A DNA stretch of 32,274 bases from Acidimicrobiaceae bacterium (lineage in GTDB: Bacteria > Actinomycetota > Acidimicrobiia > Acidimicrobiales > Aldehydirespiratoraceae), in assembly GCA_009835735.1 (NCBI GenBank), contig VXWX01000066.1, forward strand, positions 1 to 32,274. Reading direction: 5' to 3'. Numbering within the stretch: position 1 is the stretch's first letter; each line of letters begins with the position of its first letter. Shown here piece after piece: positions 1 to 8,883 of this stretch. The notes beneath the pieces were generated by a model that saw nothing but the letters and a program-made list of their open reading frames with translations, was not told the origin of the DNA and searched no databases. The translations under genes were made by a program, and so were the position numbers.

Positions 1-2
1 GT

Positions 3-341
3 TGGAACCAGCCGTCGACCCAGCGACTGCGCTCGGCCGGCGAGGAGACTCTCATAAGCCTGATCCACCCGCGCGGGCCGGCACCCGGCGAGGGACCACC
101 CCGCTTCATAGTGATAGCCCGCCCGGCCGACGGCCGGGTGGAGCTGGAGTTCCTCGCCGTGTTCGAGGAGGAGAACCTCGAGGACCGGCTGGCGTACCTG
201 AGCGAGGAGGCCGAGGGAGGCCAGGGAATCGAGGAGGGCGAGATCTCCCTGCGCTTGCTGCGCCACTACGCGGCCTCGGTCCAGCACCAGAAGTACCACG
301 GCCTCGATGTGGTGACGGTGCACGTCAGAGGATCGCGCTAG
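3..341 (+). CDS. C-terminal part of an unrecognised protein (cut by the left edge)
   Basis: An open frame runs from the window edge to a TAG stop and encodes the last 112 residues of a protein whose start lies outside. I do not recognise the family. The visible part has a strand-rich stretch (FIVIARPADGRVELEFLAVF), then a very acidic segment (EEENLEDRLAYLSEEAE) and a C-terminus with HYAASVQHQKYHGLDVVTVH. The alternation of hydrophobic and charged residues and the GC-rich third positions look like real coding sequence. It is the upstream neighbour of the CoA-transferase gene, 71 bases away on the same strand, and could share its transcript. Coding is likely; the function is unknown. Confidence 0.6.
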   Translation, partial: WNQPSTQRLRSAGEETLISLIHPRGPAPGEGPPRFIVIARPADGRVELEFLAVFEEENLEDRLAYLSEEAEGGQGIEEGEISLRLLRHYAASVQHQKYHGLDVVTVHVRGSR

Positions 342-412
342 CCGATGGCTCGTTCCGGCTCAAGCGCTGGGCTGCAGCGGGTAGCTTCCCTCGCCGTGGA
401 TCGGAGGTCGCG

Positions 413-1615
413 GTGAGACGCCCCCTCGCAGGGCTGCGGGTGATCGACCTGGGATCCCGGGTCTCGGCTCCGTTCTGCTCCGCAATCCTGGGTGAGCAGG
501 GTGCCGAGATCATCAAGATCGAGGAGCCCGTCCGGGGCGACAGGCTGCGCGAGCTGGGCCCCTACGCCCACGACGGCGACGGTGAGCCCTACTCGCTGTA
601 CTGGTCGGTCGAGGGTCGGGGCCGCAAGTCGGTGACCATCGACCTGCGCCGCCCCCAGGGCCAGGAACTGCTGCGCTGTCTGGCCGACTCCAGCGACGTG
701 GTGGTCGAGAGCTTCCGCCCCGGCACCCTCGAACGCTGGAACATCGACCCGTCCCGACTCTCGCCGCATCTGGTGACGGCCCGATTCAGCCTGTTCGGCC
801 AGGACGGCCCGAAGTCTCTGGTAGTGGGCCTCAACGGCAGTGCGCTGGCCTTCAGCGGGCTGATGCACCTCACCGGCGATCCCGACCGGGCGCCGGCGAG
901 GCCGGGAGTGAACATCGCCGGCTACTTGTCCGGCGTGTTCGCGGCGCAGGCGGTCACCAGCCTGCTGTACGAGCGCGACGCCCGCGGCACCGGAACGGGC
1001 GGGGTCATCGACGTGTTCATGTACGGCTCGATACTGCGCATCATGGAGTGGACGATCGCCGCTCACGACCGGCTGGGCATGGTCCGCAACCGCTCGGGCG
1101 ACAGCCTCGACATCGCCGCGCCGGTCGGCAACTACCCCAGCCGCGACGGGCGCTACGTGTACCTCGTCGGCGGCAGCCAAGTCTTCTTCGAGCGGGTGTG
1201 CCGGGCGATGGACCGGCCCGATCTGGCCGTCGACGAGCGCTTCGCCGACGCCGCGGTCCGGGCCGACAACCGGACCGAGATCAACGCGATAGTCGCCCAG
1301 TGGGTCTCCGGGTTGGACGCCGACGAGGCCGAGGCTCGCCTGGTTGCCTGCGACGTGCCCGCAGGCAAGATCTACGACGTGGCCGACCTCGCCGCCGACG
1401 AGCACGTCCAGGCCAGGGGCGACATCTGCACGGTGCAGGACCCGGTCATCGGGCCGGTCCGCCAGCAGGCGCCCTTCCCCCGCCTGCTGGGCGAGACTCC
1501 TGCCGCGCCCGCGGGCGCGCCCCTCCTCGGCGAGCACACCGACGAAGTGCTGTCGAGCGTGGCCGGCCTGTCATCCACCGAACTGGACGCGCTCCGAGCC
1601 GACGGCATCATCTGA
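413..1615 (+). CDS. CaiB/BaiF-type (class III) CoA-transferase family protein
   Basis: This 400-residue protein has the family's usual length. It opens with the typical LAGLRVIDLGSRVSAPFCS and GAEIIKIEEPVRGDRLRE segments, followed by GRGRKSVTIDLRRPQGQELL and VVVESFRPGTLERW. Family members move CoA from an acyl-CoA to a free acid through an aspartyl-CoA thioester, in the cytoplasm. The GTG start at 413 was chosen because GGAGG lies five bases upstream and the family N-terminus begins there; the open frame continues upstream without homology. The catalytic Asp, normally in a D-x-x-x-G context near residue 169, appears to be Gly170 here (AGYLSG). Classical transfer activity is therefore uncertain; it may be a divergent member such as a racemase-like or substrate-binding form. 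Family assignment is firm, substrate unknown. Confidence 0.88.
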   Translation: MRRPLAGLRVIDLGSRVSAPFCSAILGEQGAEIIKIEEPVRGDRLRELGPYAHDGDGEPYSLYWSVEGRGRKSVTIDLRRPQGQELLRCLADSSDVVVESFRPGTLERWNIDPSRLSPHLVTARFSLFGQDGPKSLVVGLNGSALAFSGLMHLTGDPDRAPARPGVNIAGYLSGVFAAQAVTSLLYERDARGTGTGGVIDVFMYGSILRIMEWTIAAHDRLGMVRNRSGDSLDIAAPVGNYPSRDGRYVYLVGGSQVFFERVCRAMDRPDLAVDERFADAAVRADNRTEINAIVAQWVSGLDADEAEARLVACDVPAGKIYDVADLAADEHVQARGDICTVQDPVIGPVRQQAPFPRLLGETPAAPAGAPLLGEHTDEVLSSVAGLSSTELDALRADGII

Positions 1616-1616
1616 C

Positions 1617-1637
1617 CCCGGCACTCCTTGAGCCGGG
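1617..1637. terminator. Possible bidirectional terminator between converging genes
   Basis: CCCGGC and GCCGGG form a perfect 6-bp stem around a 9-base loop, starting two bases after the CoA-transferase stop and lying 19 bases beyond the thiolase stop on the other strand. No T-run follows on either strand, as is common in GC-rich actinobacteria, so this is a structural guess. Confidence 0.4.
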
Positions 1638-1655
1638 ACCGGCGACCCGGGTCGT

Positions 1656-2831
1656 TCAGTTGACGCGTTGGATGAGGGTGCCGGTTCCCAGGCCGCCACC
1701 GCAGCACATCGACACCAGGCCGTAGTCGCCGTCGGTGCGCTCCAACTCGTGTACTGCTTTGGTGGTGAGGATGCAGCCGGTACCGCCCAGAGGGTGGCCC
1801 AACGCGATGGCCCCGCCGTTGGGGTTGGCCTTGGCCGGATCGGCGCCGACGGTGCGCTGCCAGGCGATCACCACCGACGCGAAAGCCTCGTTGACCTCAA
1901 ACACGTCGACGTCGTCGATGGTGATCCCCTCGCGCTCGAGCACCCGCTCAGTGGCCGGTATGGGACCCTCCAGCATCAACACCGGGTCGCAGCCCACCAG
2001 CGCGGTCTGCGCTACGCGGGCCATCGGATTGAGCCCCAGCTCAGCCGCCTTGTCCGCCGACATGAGCAGCACCGCGGCCGCGCCGTCGGCGATCTGCGAC
2101 GACGTGCCCGCAGTGTGGATGCCGTCGTCGCGGGCCACCGGCTTGAGCGCGGCCAGCGCCTCCAGGCTCGTGTCCCGGGGGACCTCGTCGCGGGAGAACT
2201 CCACGGTCTCGCCGGTCTTCTTGCCGTCCTCGTCCACCAGGACCGCATCGATGGGCACGATCTGAGTCTCGAAGCGTCCCTCCTGCTGGGCGGTGGCCGC
2301 CCGCAGCTGCGACTCCAGTCCGAGATCGTCGGTGTCCTGGCGTGAGATGCCGTAGGCGGTGGCGATGCGCTCGGCGCCCTCGAACTGGCTGGTGAACTCG
2401 TAGTGCTGGAAGTAGCTGCGCGAAACCGGCTTGCCAGGACCGTTCATCACGTTGGCCGCCAGGGGCACCATCGACATCGACTCCACGCCGCAGGCCAGCA
2501 CCGCGTCCTCCGCACCGGAGGCGATCAGGCTGTAGGCCAGGTTCACGGCGTGCTGTGACGAGCCGCACTGGGAATCAACGGTGGAGCAGGCGGTGGCCTG
2601 GTCGCCGCCGTGGGACAGCCAAGCGGTGCGGGTGATGTTCATGCCTTGGGCACCAACCTGGTCGATACAGCCGCCGACCACCTGGTCGACCTCGCCGCTG
2701 GTGATGCCGGCCCGGCTCAAGCACTCCATCTGCACCGGTCCGAGGATGTCGGCCGGGTGGGTGTGGGCCAGCGTTCCGTTGCGCTTTCCTACCGCTGATC
2801 TGACGGCCTCGACGATCACTACGTCGGTCAT
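1656..2831 (-). CDS. Thiolase family protein (acetyl-CoA acyltransferase type)
   Basis: This 391-residue protein catalyses thiolytic cleavage of 3-ketoacyl-CoA or the reverse Claisen condensation in the cytoplasm. All active-site elements are present: nucleophile Cys89 in STVDSQCGSS, His346 in GGAIALGHPLGGTG and the second Cys376 in SMCCGGGLGTG. Length and residue positions match classical biosynthetic or degradative thiolases. The ATG at 2831 gives the expected MTDVVIVEAVRSAVGK start and is preceded by AAAGGA with good spacing; the longer open frame upstream has no homology. A TAGGCT box lies 28 bases before the start. It follows the MaoC-like hydratase gene on the same strand but is separated from it by a long hairpin, so it may be transcribed on its own. 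Chain-length preference cannot be read from the sequence. Confidence 0.95.
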   Translation of the reverse strand: MTDVVIVEAVRSAVGKRNGTLAHTHPADILGPVQMECLSRAGITSGEVDQVVGGCIDQVGAQGMNITRTAWLSHGGDQATACSTVDSQCGSSQHAVNLAYSLIASGAEDAVLACGVESMSMVPLAANVMNGPGKPVSRSYFQHYEFTSQFEGAERIATAYGISRQDTDDLGLESQLRAATAQQEGRFETQIVPIDAVLVDEDGKKTGETVEFSRDEVPRDTSLEALAALKPVARDDGIHTAGTSSQIADGAAAVLLMSADKAAELGLNPMARVAQTALVGCDPVLMLEGPIPATERVLEREGITIDDVDVFEVNEAFASVVIAWQRTVGADPAKANPNGGAIALGHPLGGTGCILTTKAVHELERTDGDYGLVSMCCGGGLGTGTLIQRVN

Positions 2832-2859
2832 GGCTTGTCCTTTCTGGCGTTCGAGGGGC

Positions 2860-2865
2860 AGCCTA
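2860..2865 (-). promoter_or_regulatory. Putative -10 box (TAGGCT) of the thiolase gene
   Basis: Read on the minus strand, TAGGCT lies 28 bases before the thiolase ATG. The predicted transcript would start about 21 bases before the ATG and include the AAAGGA ribosome-binding site. It is one of six TAGGNT boxes found upstream of genes in this window. No convincing -35 box is visible. Confidence 0.4.
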
Positions 2866-2918
2866 CGCCCTCCTTGCTCGTGGTTCCCCCGGCCGGCGGG
2901 TCCTGTCGTCGAGGCCGT

Positions 2919-2952
2919 CCGACCGACGGGGCTTCGCCCCATTGTCGGTCGG
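2919..2952. repeat. Long nested hairpin between the hydratase and thiolase genes
   Basis: An outer 9-bp perfect stem (CCGACCGAC pairing with GTCGGTCGG) encloses an inner 5-bp stem (GGGGC and GCCCC) with a TTC loop. The only unpaired bases in the arms are ATT on one side. It lies 42 bases beyond the hydratase stop on the minus strand and 87 bases before the thiolase ATG. It could terminate the upstream M24-hydratase transcript, act as an RNA-stability element, or be a REP-like dispersed repeat. No T-run follows on the minus strand. Confidence 0.6.
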
Positions 2953-2994
2953 CCGTTCCTCGCCGCCACCCCCCGGCCTTTCGAGTCGCTCCCG

Positions 2995-3966
2995 CTACGG
3001 TGCGGCGGCTATGACGGTCCAGTCGAGGATCTTCTCGGGCTCCCTGGTGCGGTGGGCGAAGCCTTCGACCTGTACTGCGAAAGCACGGCCGGAGCCGGCT
3101 GGAGTGACGTCTAGGAGGGTGTGGCGGAACGACACCTGGTCACCTTCGAAGGCAGGGCCGGTGTGGTCGCAGCCGTGCCATCCCACCACCGTGGCCATGC
3201 CGGGCAGCACCCTCGACAGCGACGCTTGGGCCAGACCGACGACATGGCCCCCATAGAGCAGGCGCTGCGGGTAGGGCGACTCATCGGCGTCGCGGTGCAC
3301 CATGGCCAGGTTGTTGGTGAGGCGCACCAGCCCCAGCGCGTTGTCGACCACGTCCCGGGCCGGGTCCGCCAGAGTGGTGCCGGGCTGCCATTCGATTCCG
3401 GCGCCGAGCGGCGAGAAGTCCCAGTGGGTCGGCACGAGGTCGGCGTAGGAGGCCAGGTCCAGCGACGGCGGCGTTCCCAGATCGTCGTCATGGCCGGGCT
3501 GCGCATCGCCCCGCTGGGGCAGCAGCGGGGCCCGCTGGTAGGTCACAGCTGGCTCGCCGTCGGCGGTTGTGACGATGTTTACCAGCACCTTGCCCCTGTG
3601 GGGCCGGCCGGGTCGGGGCCGGCTGTCGGCCAGCGCGGCCACGGTGACGGTCGTGGCGACCGACTCCCCGACGAACACCGGCTTGAGCAGGCGCACATCG
3701 CGGTAGAAGAGGTTGGCGATCGCCCTGCGGGTGAGCGTGGTGCTGTGCCCGATCGAGAGGTGCATGACCAGCGCGGGGCTGGCCAGACGACCTGGGCGCC
3801 CGGTGACGGTCTCACAGACGGCCCGATCCATCGTCATCGGTAGCCGCTCGCCCACCATCGACTGGTACAGCGCGGCCATGCCGTCGTCGATCACCACCGA
3901 GGGCTGGCGGGGCATCTCCTGGCCTACCCGCAACTCCTCGTAGTAGGGGCCGTCGAGCGGGATCAC
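2995..3966 (-). CDS. MaoC-like double-hotdog acyl-CoA hydratase/dehydratase
   Basis: The 323-residue product looks like two fused hotdog domains. The first carries YRDVRLLKPVFVGESVATTV, the usual long strand leading to a P-x-x-x-GD/E-type turn. The second contains LTNNLAMVHRDADES, LLYGGHVVGLAQASLSR and GPAFEGDQVSFRHTLL. Family members hydrate enoyl-CoA thioesters in the cytoplasm. The start is uncertain. The open frame extends back to 4110, but that part overlaps the neighbouring M24 gene. The GTG at 3966 is the first usable start after the M24 stop and is followed by a plausible N-terminus (IPLDGPYYEELRVGQ), although no strong ribosome-binding site precedes it. It follows the M24 pair by 25 bases, so it is probably co-transcribed. 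The fold is likely; the substrate is unknown. Confidence 0.75.
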   Translation of the reverse strand: MIPLDGPYYEELRVGQEMPRQPSVVIDDGMAALYQSMVGERLPMTMDRAVCETVTGRPGRLASPALVMHLSIGHSTTLTRRAIANLFYRDVRLLKPVFVGESVATTVTVAALADSRPRPGRPHRGKVLVNIVTTADGEPAVTYQRAPLLPQRGDAQPGHDDDLGTPPSLDLASYADLVPTHWDFSPLGAGIEWQPGTTLADPARDVVDNALGLVRLTNNLAMVHRDADESPYPQRLLYGGHVVGLAQASLSRVLPGMATVVGWHGCDHTGPAFEGDQVSFRHTLLDVTPAGSGRAFAVQVEGFAHRTREPEKILDWTVIAAAP

Positions 3967-3991
3967 GAACTCGAAGGCTACGGGCGCGGCG

Positions 3992-4927
3992 TCACGGCCG
4001 CTGCGACAGCACCGCGGGACCGTCGGCGGTGACGTGCACCACGTCGCGGTGGTGGCCGTCGGTGACGCTGAGGACCATCCCGGCTTCCAATCGCTCCCCG
4101 GTGCCGACACCTGGGCCGATCACCGGGCGCTCGAAGCCCATGCCCAGACCGCGCACCAGCCAGTCGCCGGTGGCCGCGGCTGCGGACAGGTCGTCGAACG
4201 AAGCTCCCGGTCGGCAGGCGTCAACGAGCGCGGTGGGGCCCGCTCGCCGGCCGCCGGCGAAGACACCACCCACGCCGCCCTCGTAGAGGTCGCAGATCAC
4301 GCCGACATCGACGGCCAGCTCGGCGCCACGCTGCTCGGCCCGCACCCCCGACGACGGGACAGTCACTCCCACACCGGCCAGAGCCCTGATGGCGGCTACT
4401 GCCGGGTCCGTGCCTCCGGCCGCGCCGAGCGCGGCCTCCACCCCGACCCAGGCCGCGGCGCAGCCCGAAGCGATGGCCTCGATCTCACCGGGCAGCTTGT
4501 GGCGGCGGACCCGAGCCATCAGGTCATCGGCCGGAGCGATCTCCGACCGGGGAGCGAAGTTGGCCGCGGCCCGGCGGAACGACGGGGTCAGCTCATCCAC
4601 CCCGATCCGGCCAGCCCGAGCCAGGCCGTCGACCCCGGCCATGGACGCGGCCATGATCCGCGGGTTCCAGGTGATCGGGTACAGGTCGTCGAAGGTCATG
4701 GGGGATTCGATGCCAGCGTCCCAACTCGACAGAGCATGGATCCGCCTCGTGGCCCCCACCACTATGCAGCCCGCCCCGAACGGCCGCGTGCCCGCGGTCC
4801 ACAGCCGGCGCATCCCGCAGGCGTAGCCGGCGTTGTCCTGGCGCCCGAGTACCAGCACGTCAATGCCGGCAGAGTCCATAGCATCCAACACCCGTTCGCG
4901 CCGGGCCAGCAGCAGGTCGGCGCTCAT
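3992..4927 (-). CDS. M24 (creatinase/prolidase-fold) protein lacking most metal ligands
   Basis: The 311-residue protein aligns with its upstream neighbour and with the M24 family: an N-terminal creatinase-like domain (about 1-140) and a shortened pita-bread domain. Of the five metal ligands expected in active M24 enzymes, only the first, Asp207 in AVDVGV, remains. The second Asp position is Gly218, the HG-x-G histidine is Leu261 (GLGMGF), the glutamate of the F/I-E-P motif is Thr289 (GMVLSVTDG), and the last glutamate aligns with Arg294. It is therefore probably not a metallopeptidase. The ATG overlaps the TGA of the intact M24 gene (ATGA), so the two are translationally coupled and may form a complex. 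Precedents for non-catalytic M24 proteins exist (Spt16, Ebp1). The role is inferred, not shown. Confidence 0.8.
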   Translation of the reverse strand: MSADLLLARRERVLDAMDSAGIDVLVLGRQDNAGYACGMRRLWTAGTRPFGAGCIVVGATRRIHALSSWDAGIESPMTFDDLYPITWNPRIMAASMAGVDGLARAGRIGVDELTPSFRRAAANFAPRSEIAPADDLMARVRRHKLPGEIEAIASGCAAAWVGVEAALGAAGGTDPAVAAIRALAGVGVTVPSSGVRAEQRGAELAVDVGVICDLYEGGVGGVFAGGRRAGPTALVDACRPGASFDDLSAAAATGDWLVRGLGMGFERPVIGPGVGTGERLEAGMVLSVTDGHHRDVVHVTADGPAVLSQRP

Positions 4928-6165
4928 GTTCTGAACGGCTCGTAGTGATCGCCGCCGCCCAGCCGTCGCCAGCCGTCGTCAGTCACGGCTACGACCTCCT
5001 CGGCCCGGTAGCCACCCACCCCGTCGACCCAGATGACCGGTTCGAATACCAGCACCATGCCCGCCGCCAGCTCGAAGCCGTCGTCGAAGGCTTGGCCGAG
5101 GTCCGTGCCGATCATCGGCATCTCGGCACTCTCCAAGCCGGCTCCGTGGGCCAAGTAGAACTGCGGCAGCCACGGCGTCTCATCCGGCTCGACAGTCCGG
5201 GCGGCCCGGGCCACGTCGCCGAGCGTGACTCCGGGACCCACCACCGCTAGCGACGCCTCCAGCACGGCTATCCAGCGATCACAGAGCGACTGCTCAGACG
5301 GAGACGGTGCCCGCCCCGCCACCCAGGTGCACCCGAAGTCGGACATGTAGCCCTGCCAGCCCACCCCGGCATCCACCCACACCAGGTCGCCCTCGGCGAA
5401 CACAGGGTTTTCCACGCCGATGGGGAAGGCCACATGGCCGGTCGAAGTGCGGGGCCCGCCGTCACGATGGAGCGGCATGGGCTGGAAGATCGGGTCGATC
5501 CCGTTCCGATAGCCGAGACCCGGCTCGGAGTCGCCGTCGCGCAACGCGGCGAGAAATGCCCCGGCCACCTCAGCCCGGGTGGACCCGGGGATGCAGGCAG
5601 CCCGAGCCGCCACCATGGCCCGCTCGGTGTGTCGTTGAGCTTGGTCTAAGCAGGCCAGCTCGTCCTCCGTCTTCACTAGGCGGGCCGGGCCAAGCACCCT
5701 GCTGGCGTCAACCAACTCGGCCCCCCGCAACACCCCGGCCCGGGCCATGGCACCGGTCACGGCATCCACCGCCACTCGACGACCAGTCACGTCGCCGAGA
5801 ACCTGAGCGATCGCCGAACCCACCTCACCGGCGCCGTCGTCCAATTCAGGCCACAGCGGATCGCCCGTTTCCGCAGATCCCGAAGCAGCCTCCATGACCG
5901 CGTCATGGGCATGGAGCCGGGCCGGTCGGTCCGACGCGCTCACGATGGCCATCGCGCGGCGGTGACTGGCGTGACTGGCGTCGACCGCTTCGGGAACATG
6001 ACCGGTGGCGTAGGTCACATGGGGACCATGCATCAACACGGCCCCGTCCACCCCCTGGGACCGCATCTCATCCCGCAGCCGGGCCAGGCGCTCCACTCCC
6101 ATGCGCCTCAGGTCAACCACAGCCGGCGGCGGGATCTCATCCACGGGGGCGCCGTCGCCGCTCAT
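4924..6165 (-). CDS. M24 family metallohydrolase (creatinase/prolidase type), ligands intact
   Basis: This 413-residue protein has a creatinase-type N-terminal domain and a C-terminal pita-bread domain with all five expected metal ligands: two Asp in LVWVDAGVGWQGYMSD (11 residues apart), His in LAHGAGLES, Glu in GMVLVFEPV and Glu in YRAEEVVAVTDDG. The family includes Xaa-Pro peptidases, creatinase, ectoine hydrolase and the DMSP lyase DddP, so peptidase activity cannot be assumed. I chose the ATG at 6165 because the conserved region starts soon after it; an in-frame ATG at 6237 would add 24 residues. Its stop overlaps the start of the degenerate paralogue by four bases. It heads the minus-strand run and is divergent from the acyl-CoA synthetase gene, 119 bases away. 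Confidence 0.88.
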   Translation of the reverse strand: MSGDGAPVDEIPPPAVVDLRRMGVERLARLRDEMRSQGVDGAVLMHGPHVTYATGHVPEAVDASHASHRRAMAIVSASDRPARLHAHDAVMEAASGSAETGDPLWPELDDGAGEVGSAIAQVLGDVTGRRVAVDAVTGAMARAGVLRGAELVDASRVLGPARLVKTEDELACLDQAQRHTERAMVAARAACIPGSTRAEVAGAFLAALRDGDSEPGLGYRNGIDPIFQPMPLHRDGGPRTSTGHVAFPIGVENPVFAEGDLVWVDAGVGWQGYMSDFGCTWVAGRAPSPSEQSLCDRWIAVLEASLAVVGPGVTLGDVARAARTVEPDETPWLPQFYLAHGAGLESAEMPMIGTDLGQAFDDGFELAAGMVLVFEPVIWVDGVGGYRAEEVVAVTDDGWRRLGGGDHYEPFRT

Positions 6166-6241
6166 CGCATCACTATGCCCCGTGGCGGGTTCGATCGCGA
6201 GCAGCCCTGTCCCGGCACCGGAGATACGCATCTGCATCGGG

Positions 6242-6247
6242 CATAAT
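6242..6247 (+). promoter_or_regulatory. Possible -10 box (CATAAT) of the acyl-CoA synthetase gene
   Basis: CATAAT stands out in GC-rich sequence 37 bases before the ATG at 6285. A start of transcription near 6254 would give a leader of about 30 bases that includes the strong AAGGAGG ribosome-binding site. No clear -35 hexamer is visible. The same A/T patch could also serve the divergent M24 gene. Confidence 0.35.
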
Positions 6248-6284
6248 CTGGCCCATTCGGACGCCGATAGAAGGAGGCAGCGCC

Positions 6285-7853
<1,569 letters not shown>

Positions 7854-7880
7854 CGACGCTGGACGGACTGGAGGCCGAAC

Positions 7881-8807
7881 TCAGCCGACTATGAGGGTGT
7901 CGTCTCCCATTACGGCCCGGCCGGATGTCTCGTGGTGGTCCTGGTGGTTGTCGGCCAGTTCTGAGGCCGGATCGCCGGCGATGCGGGTGTGCCACATCAC
8001 CCGGGGCTCCGTCATGTCGAAGGGGGTGCCCCGGTGCATCAGGCGGCGGTTGTCCCACAGTGCCGCGTCCCCTGCAGACCACTGGTGGTGGTGGATCCGC
8101 GGCGGCTGGCAGGCCTCGGCGTTCAGTTCGTCGAGGAACGCCTCCGACTCGCGCTCGGACATCCCCACGATCCCGTAGGCGTGCCGCCCGATCAGCAGGT
8201 TGGGTCGCCCCGTCTCGGGATGCACCTTCACCAGCGGCCTCAGCGACGGCTCGAGGTCGTGAAAGCCGTACATGTCGTAGCCGCCGCCCTCCGTCCTGGT
8301 CGGCATGTACCCCGACCGGCTCTGGCTGTAGTAGAGGGAGTGGTAGGCGCGCATGCTGGCCAGTCGCCGCTGCGTCTCCGGGTCCAGCGCCTCGTAGGCG
8401 GCCCGCATGTCGGCCCACCCGGTGGCCCCGCCCCGGCTGGTCACCACCTCGGCGGTGAACACCGAGCCCGTGGCCTGGAGCGGCATGTAGGTGCTGTCGT
8501 GGTGCCAGCCCTCGTTGCCCCGCAGCGACTTCACCACGTCATGGTCGGGGTCGTTGAGAATCTTGCCGTCGGCGTCCACGTTGCTGAAGGGCACCGCCTT
8601 GAACTCCAGGGGCCCGAACCGCAGGGCGAAGGCGTTCTGCTCGTCGATGGTCAAGAACTGCCCCGGGAAGATCAGCAGGGCGTGCTCGAGCCAGGCCTCG
8701 TGGAGGGCATCGAACGCCGCCTCGTCGATGGACCGCAACTCCACGCCCGTAACGACCGCGCCGAAGGTGGAGTCAATCGGTTCGAGATCGAACGGTTCAT
8801 CTGCCAT
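7881..8807 (-). CDS. TauD/TfdA-family Fe(II)/2-oxoglutarate dioxygenase
   Basis: This 308-residue protein shows the iron-binding facial triad: His102-x-Asp104 in WHHDSTYM and the distal His in RRLMHRGTP, followed by the 2-oxoglutarate-binding Arg in PRVMWHTRIAG. Family members hydroxylate a substrate while decarboxylating 2-oxoglutarate; known substrates include taurine, alkyl sulfates and aryloxyacetates. The ATG at 8807 gives the usual short N-terminus before GAVVTGVELRSID; a GGAGG lies rather far upstream, and a longer TTG-started form is possible. The gene is divergent from the LLM oxidoreductase gene, with 76 bases between them, and ends 27 bases from the acyl-CoA synthetase stop. The true substrate is unknown. 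Confidence 0.9.
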   Translation of the reverse strand: MADEPFDLEPIDSTFGAVVTGVELRSIDEAAFDALHEAWLEHALLIFPGQFLTIDEQNAFALRFGPLEFKAVPFSNVDADGKILNDPDHDVVKSLRGNEGWHHDSTYMPLQATGSVFTAEVVTSRGGATGWADMRAAYEALDPETQRRLASMRAYHSLYYSQSRSGYMPTRTEGGGYDMYGFHDLEPSLRPLVKVHPETGRPNLLIGRHAYGIVGMSERESEAFLDELNAEACQPPRIHHHQWSAGDAALWDNRRLMHRGTPFDMTEPRVMWHTRIAGDPASELADNHQDHHETSGRAVMGDDTLIVG

Positions 8808-8870
8808 GGCCCCAGCCAAGCCTCCGTCGCAGGCCGTCGAACCCAAGCTACTCCTATCTCAAGAACCGCC

Positions 8871-8876
8871 TACAGT
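8871..8876 (+). promoter_or_regulatory. Putative -10 box (TACAGT) for leaderless transcription of the LLM-bio run
   Basis: TACAGT fits the actinobacterial TANNNT pattern and ends exactly seven bases before the GTG at 8884, so the transcript would begin at or next to the start codon. No ribosome-binding site precedes the GTG, which agrees with leaderless translation. Confidence 0.45.
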
Positions 8877-8883
8877 TGGCTGC

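Noticed and set aside
338-1537. A 399-codon open frame on the minus strand opposite the CoA-transferase
   Set aside because: It is a shadow of the plus-strand gene in GC-rich DNA: the plus frame has clear family motifs, while the minus translation is rich in Ala, Gly, Val, Arg and Asp with no recognisable fold.
3121-3843. Long plus-strand frame across the MaoC-like gene
   Set aside because: Antisense shadow; composition is typical of GC-skew frames and the opposite frame has hotdog motifs.
2995-4110. Longer MaoC-like protein starting at ATG 4110
   Set aside because: The extra N-terminal part overlaps more than 100 bases of the M24 gene in another frame and reads as low-complexity Ser/Thr/Pro, so it is not credible.
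4034-4945. 303-codon plus-strand frame opposite the degenerate M24 gene
   Set aside because: The minus frame aligns along its length with the M24 paralogue; the plus frame has no motif and no ribosome-binding site. I considered whether the M24 gene was the shadow, but the ATGA overlap and alignment argue against that.
4924-6237. Longer M24 protein starting at ATG 6237
   Set aside because: The extra 24 residues show no conservation I can recognise, and no ribosome-binding site precedes that ATG; the shorter form is preferred, though not proven.
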